DNA of 15,568 nt from a bacterium (GTDB taxonomy: Bacteria > SM23-81 > DAOVCL01): the NCBI GenBank assembly GCA_029932675.1, contig JAOZPP010000046.1, positions 7,692 through 23,259 on the forward strand. Direction: 5' to 3'. Every line of letters starts with the position of its first letter. Position 1 is the first letter of the stretch. A program made the translations under genes and the position numbers. Below are positions 7,788 through 15,256 of the stretch, piece by piece. Under the pieces are notes generated by a model. It saw nothing but the letters and a program-made list of their open reading frames with translations, had not been told where the DNA came from and ran no database searches.

Positions 7788-7985
7788 ATGGCCAAAAGGT
7801 TGAAGATAACTCAGAGAAAGAGCGCAATAGGCTATCCGCGTAGACAGAAACTTACCATTGAGGCCTTGGGGATAAAGAGACTGAACCGATCAGTGGTGCA
7901 CCAGGACACCCCTCAGATAAGGGGTATGGTGAGGAAGGTAATCCATTTGGTGGAAGTTGAGGAATTAGAGGATGATGCAGATTAG
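7788..7985 (+). CDS. rpmD: 50S ribosomal protein L30
   Basis: Small large-subunit protein of 65 residues, slightly longer than the usual 58-60. Core pattern KITQRKSAIGYPRRQKLTIEALG, LNRSVVHQDTPQIRGMVRKV and HLVEVEE matches L30; an acidic tail ends the protein (ELEDDAD). ATG 7788 is preceded by GAGGAG. Its last 14 bases overlap the start of rplO, so the two are probably translationally coupled. Confidence 0.96.
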   Translation: MAKRLKITQRKSAIGYPRRQKLTIEALGIKRLNRSVVHQDTPQIRGMVRKVIHLVEVEELEDDAD

Positions 7986-8430
7986 ACCACCTTCTGGGTC
8001 AAGAAAGAAGAGAAAAAGGGTGGGAAGGGGCCCGGGCTCTGGCCTGGGGAAAACCTCCGGTCGGGGAGAGAAGGGGCAGAAATCAAGATCTGGTTCAAAG
8101 TCAAAGGCCTGGTTTGAGGGAGGCCAGATGCCCTTGAGTAGAAGGGTGCCCAAAAGGGGAATGAAGAGGGGAAAGAAATCAGTGATGATGCGCCACTTTC
8201 GCCCTTCTTACCAGATAGTCAACCTCAAGCAATTGCAGAGGTATGGTGATCCTCAGGTCATTGATCCGCCTCGACTGAAGAGGGATGGTCTGATAAAGAG
8301 TTTAGATCTTCCCTTGAAGGTGTTAGGGGAAGGTCAACTGGAATGCGCTCTCACCATCAAGGCTCAGGCCTTTAGTAAATCGGCGAGGACAAAGATTGAA
8401 GCCAGTGGGGGGAAGGTGGAGGTGATCTAA
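7972..8430 (+). CDS. rplO: 50S ribosomal protein L15
   Basis: Large-subunit assembly protein, 152 residues. The N-terminal glycine- and arginine-rich tail is characteristic: RPPSGSRKKRKRVGRGPGSG, then LGKTSGRGEKGQKSRSG, then FEGGQMPLSRRVPKRG. The C-terminal domain ends with the short conserved SKSARTKIEASGGKVEVI. ATG 7972 with GAGGAA seven bases upstream is favoured over ATG 7975. Both lie inside the end of rpmD. The stop is directly followed by the TTG start of secY. Confidence 0.97.
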   Translation: MMQIRPPSGSRKKRKRVGRGPGSGLGKTSGRGEKGQKSRSGSKSKAWFEGGQMPLSRRVPKRGMKRGKKSVMMRHFRPSYQIVNLKQLQRYGDPQVIDPPRLKRDGLIKSLDLPLKVLGEGQLECALTIKAQAFSKSARTKIEASGGKVEVI

Positions 8431-9738
8431 TTGTTTCAGACATTTCAAAACACCTTTAAGATCCCTGAGCTGAGGAGGAGGATACTCTTCACCATAGGTC
8501 TCCTTGTCGTTTACCGAATAGGTTGTCATATCCCCATTCCGGGTATAGATATGAGCGTTTTGAAGGGCTTCTTTGCCCAGGCTCAAGGGACCCTCTTCGG
8601 CCTCTACGACATATTTGCTGGGGGGGCATTCAAGAACGCTGCCGTCTTTGGCTTGGGAATAATGCCCTATATCACCTCCTCCATCATTATGCAGCTTTTA
8701 GGGGCAGTTGTCCCTTATTTTCAGAAGTTACACAAGGAGGGAGAGGAGGGAAGAAGGAAGATAACCCAGTATACCCGATATGGAACGGTTCTCATCTGCA
8801 TTCTTCAATCCTATGGGGTGAGTATATTCTTAGAGAGCCTCCAATGGGGAGGGGCTTCGCCGGTTGTTCATCCCGGGATAGGGTTTAGGCTTTTAACTAT
8901 GTTGACGATGACCACAGGGACCATCTTTCTGATGTGGATTGGGGAGCAGATGACCGAGAAGGGGGTGGGCAATGGGATTTCCCTCATCATCTATGTGGGG
9001 ATTCTGGCCCGGTTTCCCGGGTCTGTCTTAAACGAGGGAAGACAGTTAGCTGCTGGCACCCGCACGCCATTTCAGGGTTTTATGATTTTGGCCATTATTG
9101 TGGCCGTCACCGCTTCAGTTGTCCTCATTACCCAGGCTCAGCGGAGGGTGCCAGTGCAATACGCCAAGAGGGTGGTAGGAAGAAGGATCTACGGCGGGCA
9201 ATCCACCCATATCCCCTTAAATATGAATGCTGCTGGGGTCATCCCAATTATCTTTGCCCAGTCCCTGATGTTTGCCCCTCGGACGATAACTACTTTCTTC
9301 CCGAAAAGCGAGCTCTTAAAGGGTATAGCTAATTGGTTTACCCCTGGGGCGTTGGTCTATTCGGTAGTCTATGCTCTTTTGATCATATTCTTTGCCTATT
9401 TTTATACAGCTATCGTCTTTAACCCTGTTGAGTTGGCCGATAATATGAAGAGATACGGTGGTTTCATTCCTGGGGTGAGGCCAGGGAAGAAGACAGCGGA
9501 CTACATAGACAGGATACTTACCCGCCTCACCCTCCCCGGTGCCCTTTTCTTTGCCTGCATCGCTATCTTACCTTGGTTCCTGATGAGATCGATGGATGTT
9601 TCCTTTTACTTTGGGGGAACCTCTATCCTGATCATTGTCGGGGTGGCCTTGGATACCATGAAGCAGGTGGAATCCCATCTGGTGATGAGGCATTATGAGG
9701 GGTTTATGAAGAGGGGGAGGATAAAGGGGAGGAGATGA
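8431..9738 (+). CDS. secY: Protein translocase channel subunit SecY
   Basis: Central pore of the Sec translocon in the inner membrane, 435 residues and about ten membrane segments. The start is TTG 8431, directly after the rplO stop, with GGAGGTGA ending seven bases upstream. Recognisable blocks in order are PIPGID, FALG-like GLGIMPYITSSIIMQLL (segment 2), GEQMTEKGVGNGISLII (segment 4), PLNMNAAGVIPIIFAQSL, NPVELADNMKRYGGFIPG with RPGKKTADYI (the C5 loop region), and the C-terminal tail KQVESHLVMRHYEGF. It would be needed for signal-peptide export of the T9SS substrates upstream, though that is general to the cell. The stop overlaps the adk start as ATGA. Confidence 0.99.
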   Translation: MFQTFQNTFKIPELRRRILFTIGLLVVYRIGCHIPIPGIDMSVLKGFFAQAQGTLFGLYDIFAGGAFKNAAVFGLGIMPYITSSIIMQLLGAVVPYFQKLHKEGEEGRRKITQYTRYGTVLICILQSYGVSIFLESLQWGGASPVVHPGIGFRLLTMLTMTTGTIFLMWIGEQMTEKGVGNGISLIIYVGILARFPGSVLNEGRQLAAGTRTPFQGFMILAIIVAVTASVVLITQAQRRVPVQYAKRVVGRRIYGGQSTHIPLNMNAAGVIPIIFAQSLMFAPRTITTFFPKSELLKGIANWFTPGALVYSVVYALLIIFFAYFYTAIVFNPVELADNMKRYGGFIPGVRPGKKTADYIDRILTRLTLPGALFFACIAILPWFLMRSMDVSFYFGGTSILIIVGVALDTMKQVESHLVMRHYEGFMKRGRIKGRR

Positions 9739-10400
9739 GGTTAGTGATTTTGGGACCCCCAGGGGTAGGGAAGGGGGTAGAGGCAGAAATGCTTAGCCAG
9801 AGGTTACGGATACCGCATATCTCTACAGGGGAGATATTGAGATCCTCAGTGGAGGAGGGTACCCCATGGGGGGAAAGGGCAAGGAGCTTTTGGGAGAAGG
9901 GTGAGTTAGTTCCCGATGAGATTATGATGGAGTTGGTTAGGTTTAGGCTGGCTGAACCGGATTGTGAGAGGGGCTTTATCTTGGACGGGTTCCCGCGCAC
10001 CCTTTCTCAAGCCCAGGGGTTGGATGCCATAGGCAAGGAGAATGGTTGGACCCTCGATGGGGTCATTAATATGGGTGCCTCAGAGGAGACCATTCTGCTT
10101 AGGCTTTCTAACCGGAGGGTCTGTTCAGTTTGTGGAGCGGTCTATAACCTAATCACTTCGCCTCCCCAGGTGGAAGGTATCTGTGATCGATGTGGGGGTA
10201 AGCTCTATCAGAGGGAGGATGATCAACCTCAGACTATAAAGAAGAGGCTTTCCATATACTTTAGGGAGATAAAGGGGTTAGAGGAGTATTATCGAAATAG
10301 GGGGATCTTAGTGGATGTTCAGGGAAACGGGGAAGTAGAGAAGGTTTACGAGGAAATAGTGGAAAAACTTACCCCAAAGTTTGAGGCCAAGTATGGCTAA
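9735..10400 (+). CDS. adk: Adenylate kinase, zinc-LID type
   Basis: Balances AMP, ADP and ATP in the cytoplasm. The product has 221 residues and overlaps secY by four bases (ATGA). The P-loop is [14 protein letters not shown] (residues 7-20); K13 is kept but the usual Thr at position 15 is Val. Other hallmarks are HISTGEILR (AMP site; usually TGDMLR), [17 protein letters not shown] and the LID. The LID holds C130, C133, C150 and C153 (CSVC and CDRC), a structural zinc site found in many adenylate kinases. [14 protein letters not shown] follows, then YYRNRGIL. Length and order of motifs are those of a long-form enzyme. The change in the P-loop is unusual, so activity should be checked. map, which often comes next, is absent. 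Confidence 0.97.
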   Translation: MRLVILGPPGVGKGVEAEMLSQRLRIPHISTGEILRSSVEEGTPWGERARSFWEKGELVPDEIMMELVRFRLAEPDCERGFILDGFPRTLSQAQGLDAIGKENGWTLDGVINMGASEETILLRLSNRRVCSVCGAVYNLITSPPQVEGICDRCGGKLYQREDDQPQTIKKRLSIYFREIKGLEEYYRNRGILVDVQGNGEVEKVYEEIVEKLTPKFEAKYG

Positions 10401-10611
10401 ACAGGAGACGATAAAAGTGGACGGGGTTGTGATTGAGCCCCTCCCCAATGCCACGTTTAGGGTTGAGTTGAAGAACGGTCACCAGGTTTTGGCACACATC
10501 TGTGGGAAGATGAGGATGCACTACATAAAGATTCTTCCTGGAGATAGGGTTGCCGTTGAACTCTCACCTTACGATTTAACCCGGGGAAGAATAACCTATA
10601 GGTACAAATGA
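10393..10611 (+). CDS. infA: Translation initiation factor IF-1
   Basis: Binds the A site of the small subunit during initiation. ATG 10393 gives the usual 72-residue OB-fold protein ([71 protein letters not shown]). An upstream in-frame TTG at 10381 would add four residues, but GAGG six bases before the ATG favours ATG 10393. The gene overlaps adk by eight bases and its stop overlaps the rpmJ start as ATGA. Confidence 0.98.
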   Translation: MAKQETIKVDGVVIEPLPNATFRVELKNGHQVLAHICGKMRMHYIKILPGDRVAVELSPYDLTRGRITYRYK

Positions 10612-10742
10612 AAGTTAGAGTTTCCATAAAACCCATCTGCGAACACTGTAAGGTGATCAGGAGAAGAGGGGTGCTCAGAGTCATTTGCTCTAACCCCCGT
10701 CACAAACAGAGGCAGAAGGGCAAACCAAAAAGGGTGGGCTGA
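10608..10742 (+). CDS. rpmJ: 50S ribosomal protein L36, zinc type with short C-terminal extension
   Basis: The smallest large-subunit protein, 44 residues, in its standard place between infA and rps[21 protein letters not shown] and the downstream NPRHKQRQ are diagnostic. The zinc ligands C11, C14, C27 and H32 are all present. Usual L36 proteins end at about residue 37-38 (RHKQRQG); here seven more residues (GKPKRVG or so) follow, basic in character. The start overlaps the infA stop by four bases. Confidence 0.95.
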   Translation: MKVRVSIKPICEHCKVIRRRGVLRVICSNPRHKQRQKGKPKRVG

Positions 10743-10757
10743 AAAGGAGGCTTAAGG

Positions 10758-11132
10758 TTGGCCAGAATAGCAGGTGTTGATCTGCCGAAAGGGAAGAGGT
10801 TAGAGATCGCTCTTACCTACATTTATGGCATTGGCCGCTCCTCTGCAAACGAGATATTAAAGAAGACAGGGATCTCACCGGATATTAGGGTGGAGAAACT
10901 TAGCGAGGAAGAGGTCTCTAAGCTGAGGTCTGTTATAGAGTCGGACTATAAGGTCGAGGGGAGTAAAAGGGCAGAGGTGGCGATGAACATTAAGAGGTTG
11001 ATGGATATAGGCTCCTATCGCGGCCTCCGGCACAGGAGGAACCTTCCGGTGAGGGGGCAGAGGACGAGGACCAACGCTCGCACAAAGAGGGGTTCCCGCA
11101 GGACTATTGGTGCGAAGAGGAAGAAAAAATAG
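10758..11132 (+). CDS. rpsM: 30S ribosomal protein S13
   Basis: Small-subunit head protein contacting the P-site tRNA and bridging to L5. The product has 124 residues. TTG 10758 follows AAGGAGG by seven bases and gives the expected [20 protein letters not shown] start. [32 protein letters not shown] and the C-terminal [15 protein letters not shown] are family hallmarks, and the tail is basic (GAKRKKK). Confidence 0.98.
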   Translation: MARIAGVDLPKGKRLEIALTYIYGIGRSSANEILKKTGISPDIRVEKLSEEEVSKLRSVIESDYKVEGSKRAEVAMNIKRLMDIGSYRGLRHRRNLPVRGQRTRTNARTKRGSRRTIGAKRKKK

Positions 11133-11144
11133 GAGGTATGGGAT

Positions 11145-11537
11145 TTGGCAGATAAGAGATCTAGGGGGAGGTCAAAGAAGAAGGGGAGGGTAGAGGCGAA
11201 GGGGGTTGCGCACATTCAGGCAACTTTTAACAACACGATAATCACTATTACTGATATCCAAGGAAGGGTCGTCTCCTGGGCCTCAGCAGGGAGAGTTGGT
11301 TTTAAAGGTTCAAAGAAGAGCACTCCGTTTGCCGCCGGACAAGCAGCTACCACCTCGGCTAAGGAAGCAATGGATAGGGGGATGAAGAGTGTGGAGGTGA
11401 GGGTTAAGGGCCCGGGCTCAGGGAGGGAGGCAGCCATAAGATCCCTCCAGGCCGCAGGGTTAAATATCACTGCCATTAGAGATGTGACCCCTATTCCCCA
11501 TAATGGTTGTCGTCCTCCAAAGCGAAGGAGGGTATAA
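11145..11537 (+). CDS. rpsK: 30S ribosomal protein S11
   Basis: Platform protein next to the mRNA exit, 130 residues. TTG 11145 lies eight bases after AGGAGG (11131-11136), which overlaps the rpsM stop; an ATG at 11138 is out of frame. Hallmarks are [52 protein letters not shown] and [18 protein letters not shown]. The spacing and Shine-Dalgarno placement tie it to rpsM. Confidence 0.98.
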   Translation: MADKRSRGRSKKKGRVEAKGVAHIQATFNNTIITITDIQGRVVSWASAGRVGFKGSKKSTPFAAGQAATTSAKEAMDRGMKSVEVRVKGPGSGREAAIRSLQAAGLNITAIRDVTPIPHNGCRPPKRRRV

Positions 11538-11540
11538 GGG

Positions 11541-12170
11541 ATGGCCAGGTATACAGGACCAGTTTGTAGGCTTTGTAGAAGGGAGGGGGCTAAGCTTTTT
11601 TTGAAGGGTGATCGGTGCTATACCGATAAGTGTAGTTTGGAGAGGAAGGAAAGGCTTCCTGGGGAGCATGGAGAGGTGCCTCGACGGAGGATGTCCGAAT
11701 ATGGGCTCCAGTTGAGGGAAAAGCAGAAGGCGCGTAGGATATATGGGATAATGGAGAAGCAGTTTAGGAACTACTTCGAAAAGGCGGAGAGGAAGAAGGG
11801 GATAACTGGTGAAAACCTTCTGCGTGCCTTAGAGTGTCGCTTAGACAACGTCGTCTACCGGCTCGGCTTCGCCCCTTCTCGCAGGGCAGCAAGGCAGTTG
11901 GTGAGGCATGGCCACTTTCAAGTCAATGGGAGGAAGGTGAACATTCCCTCCTATCAGGTGAAGCCTAAGGATGTGGTGAAGGTGAGGGAAAAGAGCAGGA
12001 ATCTGGGCGTAATACATGAGTCATTGAGGGCTGCGGAGAGGATGGGTAGGGTTAGTTGGCTCAGGGTGGATAAGGCCAAGCTGGAGGGTGAGGTCTTAGA
12101 TTATCCCACAAGGGACCAAATACCGGAAGCCATCACGGAGAAGCTTATTGTGGAGCTCTATTCTAAGTAA
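11541..12170 (+). CDS. rpsD: 30S ribosomal protein S4, zinc-binding (C+) form
   Basis: Primary 16S rRNA-binding assembly protein, 209 residues. The N-terminus [16 protein letters not shown] with C9, C12, C26 and C31 is the zinc-holding version; others lack these cysteines. The S4 RNA-binding domain follows, with [40 protein letters not shown] and [16 protein letters not shown]. The C-terminal motif is VELYSK. ATG 11541 lies eight bases after GGAGGG. In E. coli S4 is the repressor of the alpha operon; no target pseudoknot was recognised here. Confidence 0.98.
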   Translation: MARYTGPVCRLCRREGAKLFLKGDRCYTDKCSLERKERLPGEHGEVPRRRMSEYGLQLREKQKARRIYGIMEKQFRNYFEKAERKKGITGENLLRALECRLDNVVYRLGFAPSRRAARQLVRHGHFQVNGRKVNIPSYQVKPKDVVKVREKSRNLGVIHESLRAAERMGRVSWLRVDKAKLEGEVLDYPTRDQIPEAITEKLIVELYSK

Positions 12171-12186
12171 GGAGGAATACTTTTAG

Positions 12187-13176
12187 ATGAAGTGGATCAG
12201 CCTTCAACTTCCCAAGGGATTAGAGGTGGAAGAAGAGTCTATGACAGAGGAGTATGGTAAGTTCGTTATCGAGCCATTAGAGAGGGGTTTTGCGGTGACC
12301 TTGGGAAATTCCCTTCGCCGTATTCTCCTCTCCTCCTTGCAAGGGGCGGCCATAACCGCCTTGAGGCTGGAGGGGGTTTCCCATGAGTTCTCCACTATCC
12401 CTGGGGTAGTAGAGGATGTGCCAGAAATAGTGCTTAACCTGAAGGAGGTGAGGATAAAATTCTTGGCTGATAAACCAGTAGTGGTGCCGATTGAGAAGTC
12501 AGGGCAAGGAGAATTCCGCGCCGGCGATATCGATGGCGGAGGGAATTTTCTTATCCTTAACCCTGATCATCATTTGGCTACTTTGAGTGATGGGGCCAAG
12601 ATTAAAGGGGAGATAGAGGTCGGTTTTGGCCGTGGTTATGTTACCGCTGAACGGAACAGGAAGCCCAACCATCCATTCGGCACTATCTGCCTTGATTCCA
12701 TCTTCACCCCGGTGACCAAGGTCAACTATCAGGTGGACAGCACTAGGGTGGGACATAGGGTGGACTTCGAGAAGCTTACCCTGCAAATTTGGACAGATGG
12801 GAGTATTACCCCAGGGGAGGCTTTAAGCTATGCTGCACAGATCTTAAAGCAACATGTGGAACTTTTCATCACTCATCCCGCCCACTTCGAGGAGGTCAAG
12901 GAGAGTAAGGTGGACAAGGAGGTGCTGCGGATAAGGAACCTCCTGAAGACAAGGGTTGATGAATTGGAACTCTCCGTGCGGTCGAGCAACTGCCTGCGGG
13001 CAGCTAATATAGTTACCCTGAAGGATTTGGTGCAGAAGACGGAATCCCAAATGCTTAAATACAGAAACTTTGGCCGTAAATCCCTTTCTGAACTGCAAAG
13101 GGTTTTAGCAGAATTCGGTCTCTCCTTCGGTATGGATGTAACTCCATATATGGAGGGCGAGGAGGAGGAGCATTGA
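12187..13176 (+). CDS. rpoA: DNA-directed RNA polymerase alpha subunit
   Basis: Dimer scaffold of RNA polymerase, 329 residues. The N-terminal domain (about 1-230) has GFAVTLGNSLRRILLSSLQG, GVSHEFSTIPGVVEDV, GRGYVTAERN and PVTKVNYQVDSTRVG. The C-terminal domain (about 250-320), which contacts UP elements and activators, keeps the VRSSNCLRAANI helix with the DNA-contacting Arg, and the KYRNFGRKSLSELQ motif. A short acidic tail ends the protein. The start is ATG 12187; the AAGGAGG upstream overlaps the rpsD stop and is about 11 bases away. The TGA stop overlaps the TTG of rplQ. Confidence 0.99.
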   Translation: MKWISLQLPKGLEVEEESMTEEYGKFVIEPLERGFAVTLGNSLRRILLSSLQGAAITALRLEGVSHEFSTIPGVVEDVPEIVLNLKEVRIKFLADKPVVVPIEKSGQGEFRAGDIDGGGNFLILNPDHHLATLSDGAKIKGEIEVGFGRGYVTAERNRKPNHPFGTICLDSIFTPVTKVNYQVDSTRVGHRVDFEKLTLQIWTDGSITPGEALSYAAQILKQHVELFITHPAHFEEVKESKVDKEVLRIRNLLKTRVDELELSVRSSNCLRAANIVTLKDLVQKTESQMLKYRNFGRKSLSELQRVLAEFGLSFGMDVTPYMEGEEEEH

Positions 13177-13574
13177 GACACCGCAAGAAGGGCAGAGCTC
13201 TGGGCAGAAACCCTGCCCATCGGATGGCCACCTTGAGAAATCTGGTTTCCAATCTTTTCCTCTGTGAGAGCATCACCACTACCGATGCCAGAGCTAAAGA
13301 GGCCCAGAGGCTTGCCGAGAAGCTGATCAACTTGGGTAAGAGGGGTGATTTACATTCCCGGCGGATAGCTTTAAGGTTGCTTCCTCGTAAGCCAGTTGTA
13401 GCCAAATTATTTGATGACATTGCCCTCAGGTGTGCGGAGAGGAATGGAGGTTATACCCGCAGGGTTAAGCTAGGGCCTCGTTCAGGAGATGGGGCATCAT
13501 TAACTCTTCTCCAGTTGGTGAAGGAGAGGGGGGAGGGGGCAGAGAAGCCGGCCGGCAAAGGGGAGGAAGAATGA
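13173..13574 (+). CDS. rplQ: 50S ribosomal protein L17
   Basis: Large-subunit protein near the exit tunnel, 133 residues. TTG 13173 overlaps the rpoA stop, preceded by GGAGGAGGAG. The start MRHRKKGRALGRNPAHRMAT, LRNLVSNLFLCESITTTDAR, AKEAQRLAEKLINLGKRGD and GGYTRRVKLGPRSGDGASL are typical. The last 20 residues or so are a charged linker (KERGEGAEKPAGKGEEE). Its stop overlaps the next small gene as ATGA. Confidence 0.98.
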   Translation: MRHRKKGRALGRNPAHRMATLRNLVSNLFLCESITTTDARAKEAQRLAEKLINLGKRGDLHSRRIALRLLPRKPVVAKLFDDIALRCAERNGGYTRRVKLGPRSGDGASLTLLQLVKERGEGAEKPAGKGEEE

Positions 13575-13903
13575 AGAAGGGTTGCCTGGCTACCATCTTC
13601 GCCGTTCTCGCCGTTTGCGTTCTGGCCATTATTATCATCATAGTTATGCGAGGAAGAATAGCGGAATACGGGGTAAAGGTGCTGGAGAAGAGGGTTGTTG
13701 AATTACTTCCCCCAGATGTTGAGCAGGCTAAGGTGAAGTCCGCCTTCAGGAAGTTTGAGGACGCTCTTCGGGAGAAGAGGCTGAAGGAGGGAGGGGCAGA
13801 GGAGGTTAGAAAGGCTATCACCCAGGCCTTTAAAGATGGGAAACTGACCCGCGAGGAGGTTGAACAGATTCTGGATAAGTTGCAAGGGGCGATAAAAAAA
13901 TAG
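13571..13903 (+). CDS. Small membrane-anchored protein of unknown function, coupled to rplQ
   Basis: I do not recognise this 110-residue product. ATG 13571 overlaps the rplQ stop by four bases, so it should be translated with the ribosomal genes. Residues 5-26 are one strongly hydrophobic segment rich in isoleucine after a short KKG tail, so it is predicted to be anchored with an N-in, C-out or signal-anchor topology. The rest (about 28-110) is charged and helical: VEQAKVKSAFRKFEDALREK, then GGAEEVRKAITQAF, and DGKLTREEVEQILDKLQ, which resembles short acidic helix-turn-helix ends such as SHOCT-like or EF-hand-like tails, but no calcium loop is evident. It is the last gene before an intrinsic terminator. 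Confidence 0.8.
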   Translation: MKKGCLATIFAVLAVCVLAIIIIIVMRGRIAEYGVKVLEKRVVELLPPDVEQAKVKSAFRKFEDALREKRLKEGGAEEVRKAITQAFKDGKLTREEVEQILDKLQGAIKK

Positions 13904-13916
13904 TAAAGGGAATCAG

Positions 13917-13972
13917 TTTTTAGGGGCAGGGGAACCTGTGGGAATTGGCCTCCTACCCAATAACTGTAAAAA
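13917..13972 (+). ncRNA. Possible structured 3' UTR or attenuator-like region next to the terminator
   Basis: CAGG-GGAA-CCTG (13927-13938) is a four-base-pair stem with a GNRA loop. TAGGGG (13921-13926) can pair with CC and CCTA (13949-13955) around it. TTTTTA (13917-13922) is complementary to TAAAAA (13967-13972), and that pairing would compete with the terminator's A-rich arm. Pairings are by eye only. Confidence 0.2.
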
Positions 13973-14001
13973 TGGGCCCCATTGATGAGGCCCTAATTTT
14001 T
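13968..14001 (+). terminator. Intrinsic terminator after the ribosomal cluster, probably bidirectional
   Basis: GGGCC (13974-13978) pairs with GGCCC (13989-13993) around a ten-base loop. AAAAAT (13968-13973) can pair with ATTTTT (13996-14001) across a two-base TA bulge, giving a GC stem extended by an A/T stem. The run of T after the stem fits a rho-independent terminator on the plus strand, and the run of A before it fits the minus strand. Confidence 0.75.
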
Positions 14002-14031
14002 TATGAGACTTGATTCCAATCCGATCAGGCT

Positions 14032-14041
14032 TGGTTAACCA
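14032..14041. promoter_or_regulatory. TGGTTAACCA palindrome just before the etfA start
   Basis: A perfect 10-bp palindrome ends three bases before the ATG at 14045. No Shine-Dalgarno sequence lies at a usable distance, unlike almost every other gene here. It could be an operator or a chance sequence. Confidence 0.25.
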
Positions 14042-14044
14042 GCT

Positions 14045-15256
14045 ATGAATATAGAGGTAATCCAGGAAAGATGTGTGGGGTGTGGGGTCTGTGTAGAGGC
14101 TTGCCCCTATGGGGCGATCAAAATAGTTGAGGACCTGGCAGTCATCGATGAGAGCTGCACCCTTTGTGGTGCCTGTGTCGACCCATGTAAGTTCGATGCC
14201 ATCCTAATCAGAGGTCGGAAAGAGGTGCCTAACAGGAGGAACTACTCCGGAATCTGGATCTTTGCCGAGCAGAGGAATGGAAAGTTGCATCCGGTAAGTT
14301 TTGAACTCCTTGGCGTGGGCAGAAGGCTTGCTCAAGCTAAGGGTTGTGAGCTCTCTGCGGTTCTGCTTGGCTTAGAGATAAGGGATAAAGCGGAGGATTT
14401 AATCGCGAGGGGAGCAGATAGGGTATATCTGGTTGAATCCGCTCAATTAAAGGATTTTCTGGTTGAGAGCTATACCCAGGCTTTGGTTGAGCTCATCCAG
14501 GAATACCGCCCGGAGATATTCCTCAGTGGGGCGACCTCCTTAGGTAGGTCCCTTATTCCCAGGGTGGCCACCAAGTTGCGGACTGGGCTGACCGCCGACT
14601 GCACTGGGCTGGAGATTGATCCAGAGAGCGGCCTGCTTCTCCAGACCCGTCCCGCTTTTGGAGGAAACATTATGGCCACCATCGTTTGTCCCCACCATCG
14701 TCCCCAGATGGCCACCGTGAGGCCAAAGGTGATGAAAGAAGCGGCGGTTGACCAGAAGAGAAAAGGGGAGGTCATCTTAAAGGAGATCGGTTCGGATAGG
14801 CTTCCCTCCCGTACCAAGTTGCTGAAGGTGGTGAGGGAAGAGGGGGAGATGGTGAACATAGCCGAGGCCGATGTAATCGTCTCCGGAGGTAGGGGATTGG
14901 GTGACCCTTCAAAGTTTGTCTTAATAGAGGAGCTGGCCAAAACCTTAGGGGGTGCTGTAGGGGCTTCCCGGGCGGCAGTGGATGCCGGTTGGATCCCTTA
15001 CTCTCATCAGGTTGGTCAAACCGGGAAGACCGTCTGCCCTCAGCTCTACATCGCTTGCGGCATATCTGGAGCCATTCAGCATCTGGTAGGGATGCAATCG
15101 GCAAAGGTAATTGTAGCCATAAACAAGGACCCAGAGGCCCCTATCTTCAAAGTGGCCACCTATGGGATAGTGGGTGACCTCTTCGAGGTGATTCCCGCCC
15201 TGATAAAGAGGATAAAGAGCACCGGCCAAGCCACCCCGGAGATTGGAGGGGGATGA
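14045..15256 (+). CDS. etfA: Electron transfer flavoprotein alpha subunit with N-terminal two-cluster ferredoxin domain
   Basis: Predicted cytoplasmic flavoprotein of 403 residues. Residues 1-60 are a ferredoxin with two CxxCxxCxxxC motifs for [4Fe-4S] clusters (C10, C13, C16, C20; C38, C41, C44, C48). Residues 65-250 are the EtfA N-terminal domain (GIWIFAEQRNG, then FLSGATSLGRSLIPRVATKL, TGLTADCTGL, RPAFGGNIMATI). Residues 275-400 bind FAD: VSGGRGLGDPSKF, GAVGASRAAVDAGWIPYSHQ, VGQTGKTVCPQLYIACGISG, AINKDPEAPIF and YGIVGDLFEVIPAL. This fused form is known from electron-bifurcating Etf complexes of anaerobes such as the caffeyl-CoA reductase and lactate dehydrogenase partners. A beta subunit (etfB) usually lies directly upstream, but none is in the window, so its electron donor and acceptor are unknown. 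Confidence 0.95.
   Translation: MNIEVIQERCVGCGVCVEACPYGAIKIVEDLAVIDESCTLCGACVDPCKFDAILIRGRKEVPNRRNYSGIWIFAEQRNGKLHPVSFELLGVGRRLAQAKGCELSAVLLGLEIRDKAEDLIARGADRVYLVESAQLKDFLVESYTQALVELIQEYRPEIFLSGATSLGRSLIPRVATKLRTGLTADCTGLEIDPESGLLLQTRPAFGGNIMATIVCPHHRPQMATVRPKVMKEAAVDQKRKGEVILKEIGSDRLPSRTKLLKVVREEGEMVNIAEADVIVSGGRGLGDPSKFVLIEELAKTLGGAVGASRAAVDAGWIPYSHQVGQTGKTVCPQLYIACGISGAIQHLVGMQSAKVIVAINKDPEAPIFKVATYGIVGDLFEVIPALIKRIKSTGQATPEIGGG

Noticed and set aside
14470-14940. 156-codon reverse-strand ORF opposite etfA
   Set aside because: It is Pro- and Ser-rich, as shadows of this type of coding DNA often are, and the forward frame is strongly conserved EtfA.
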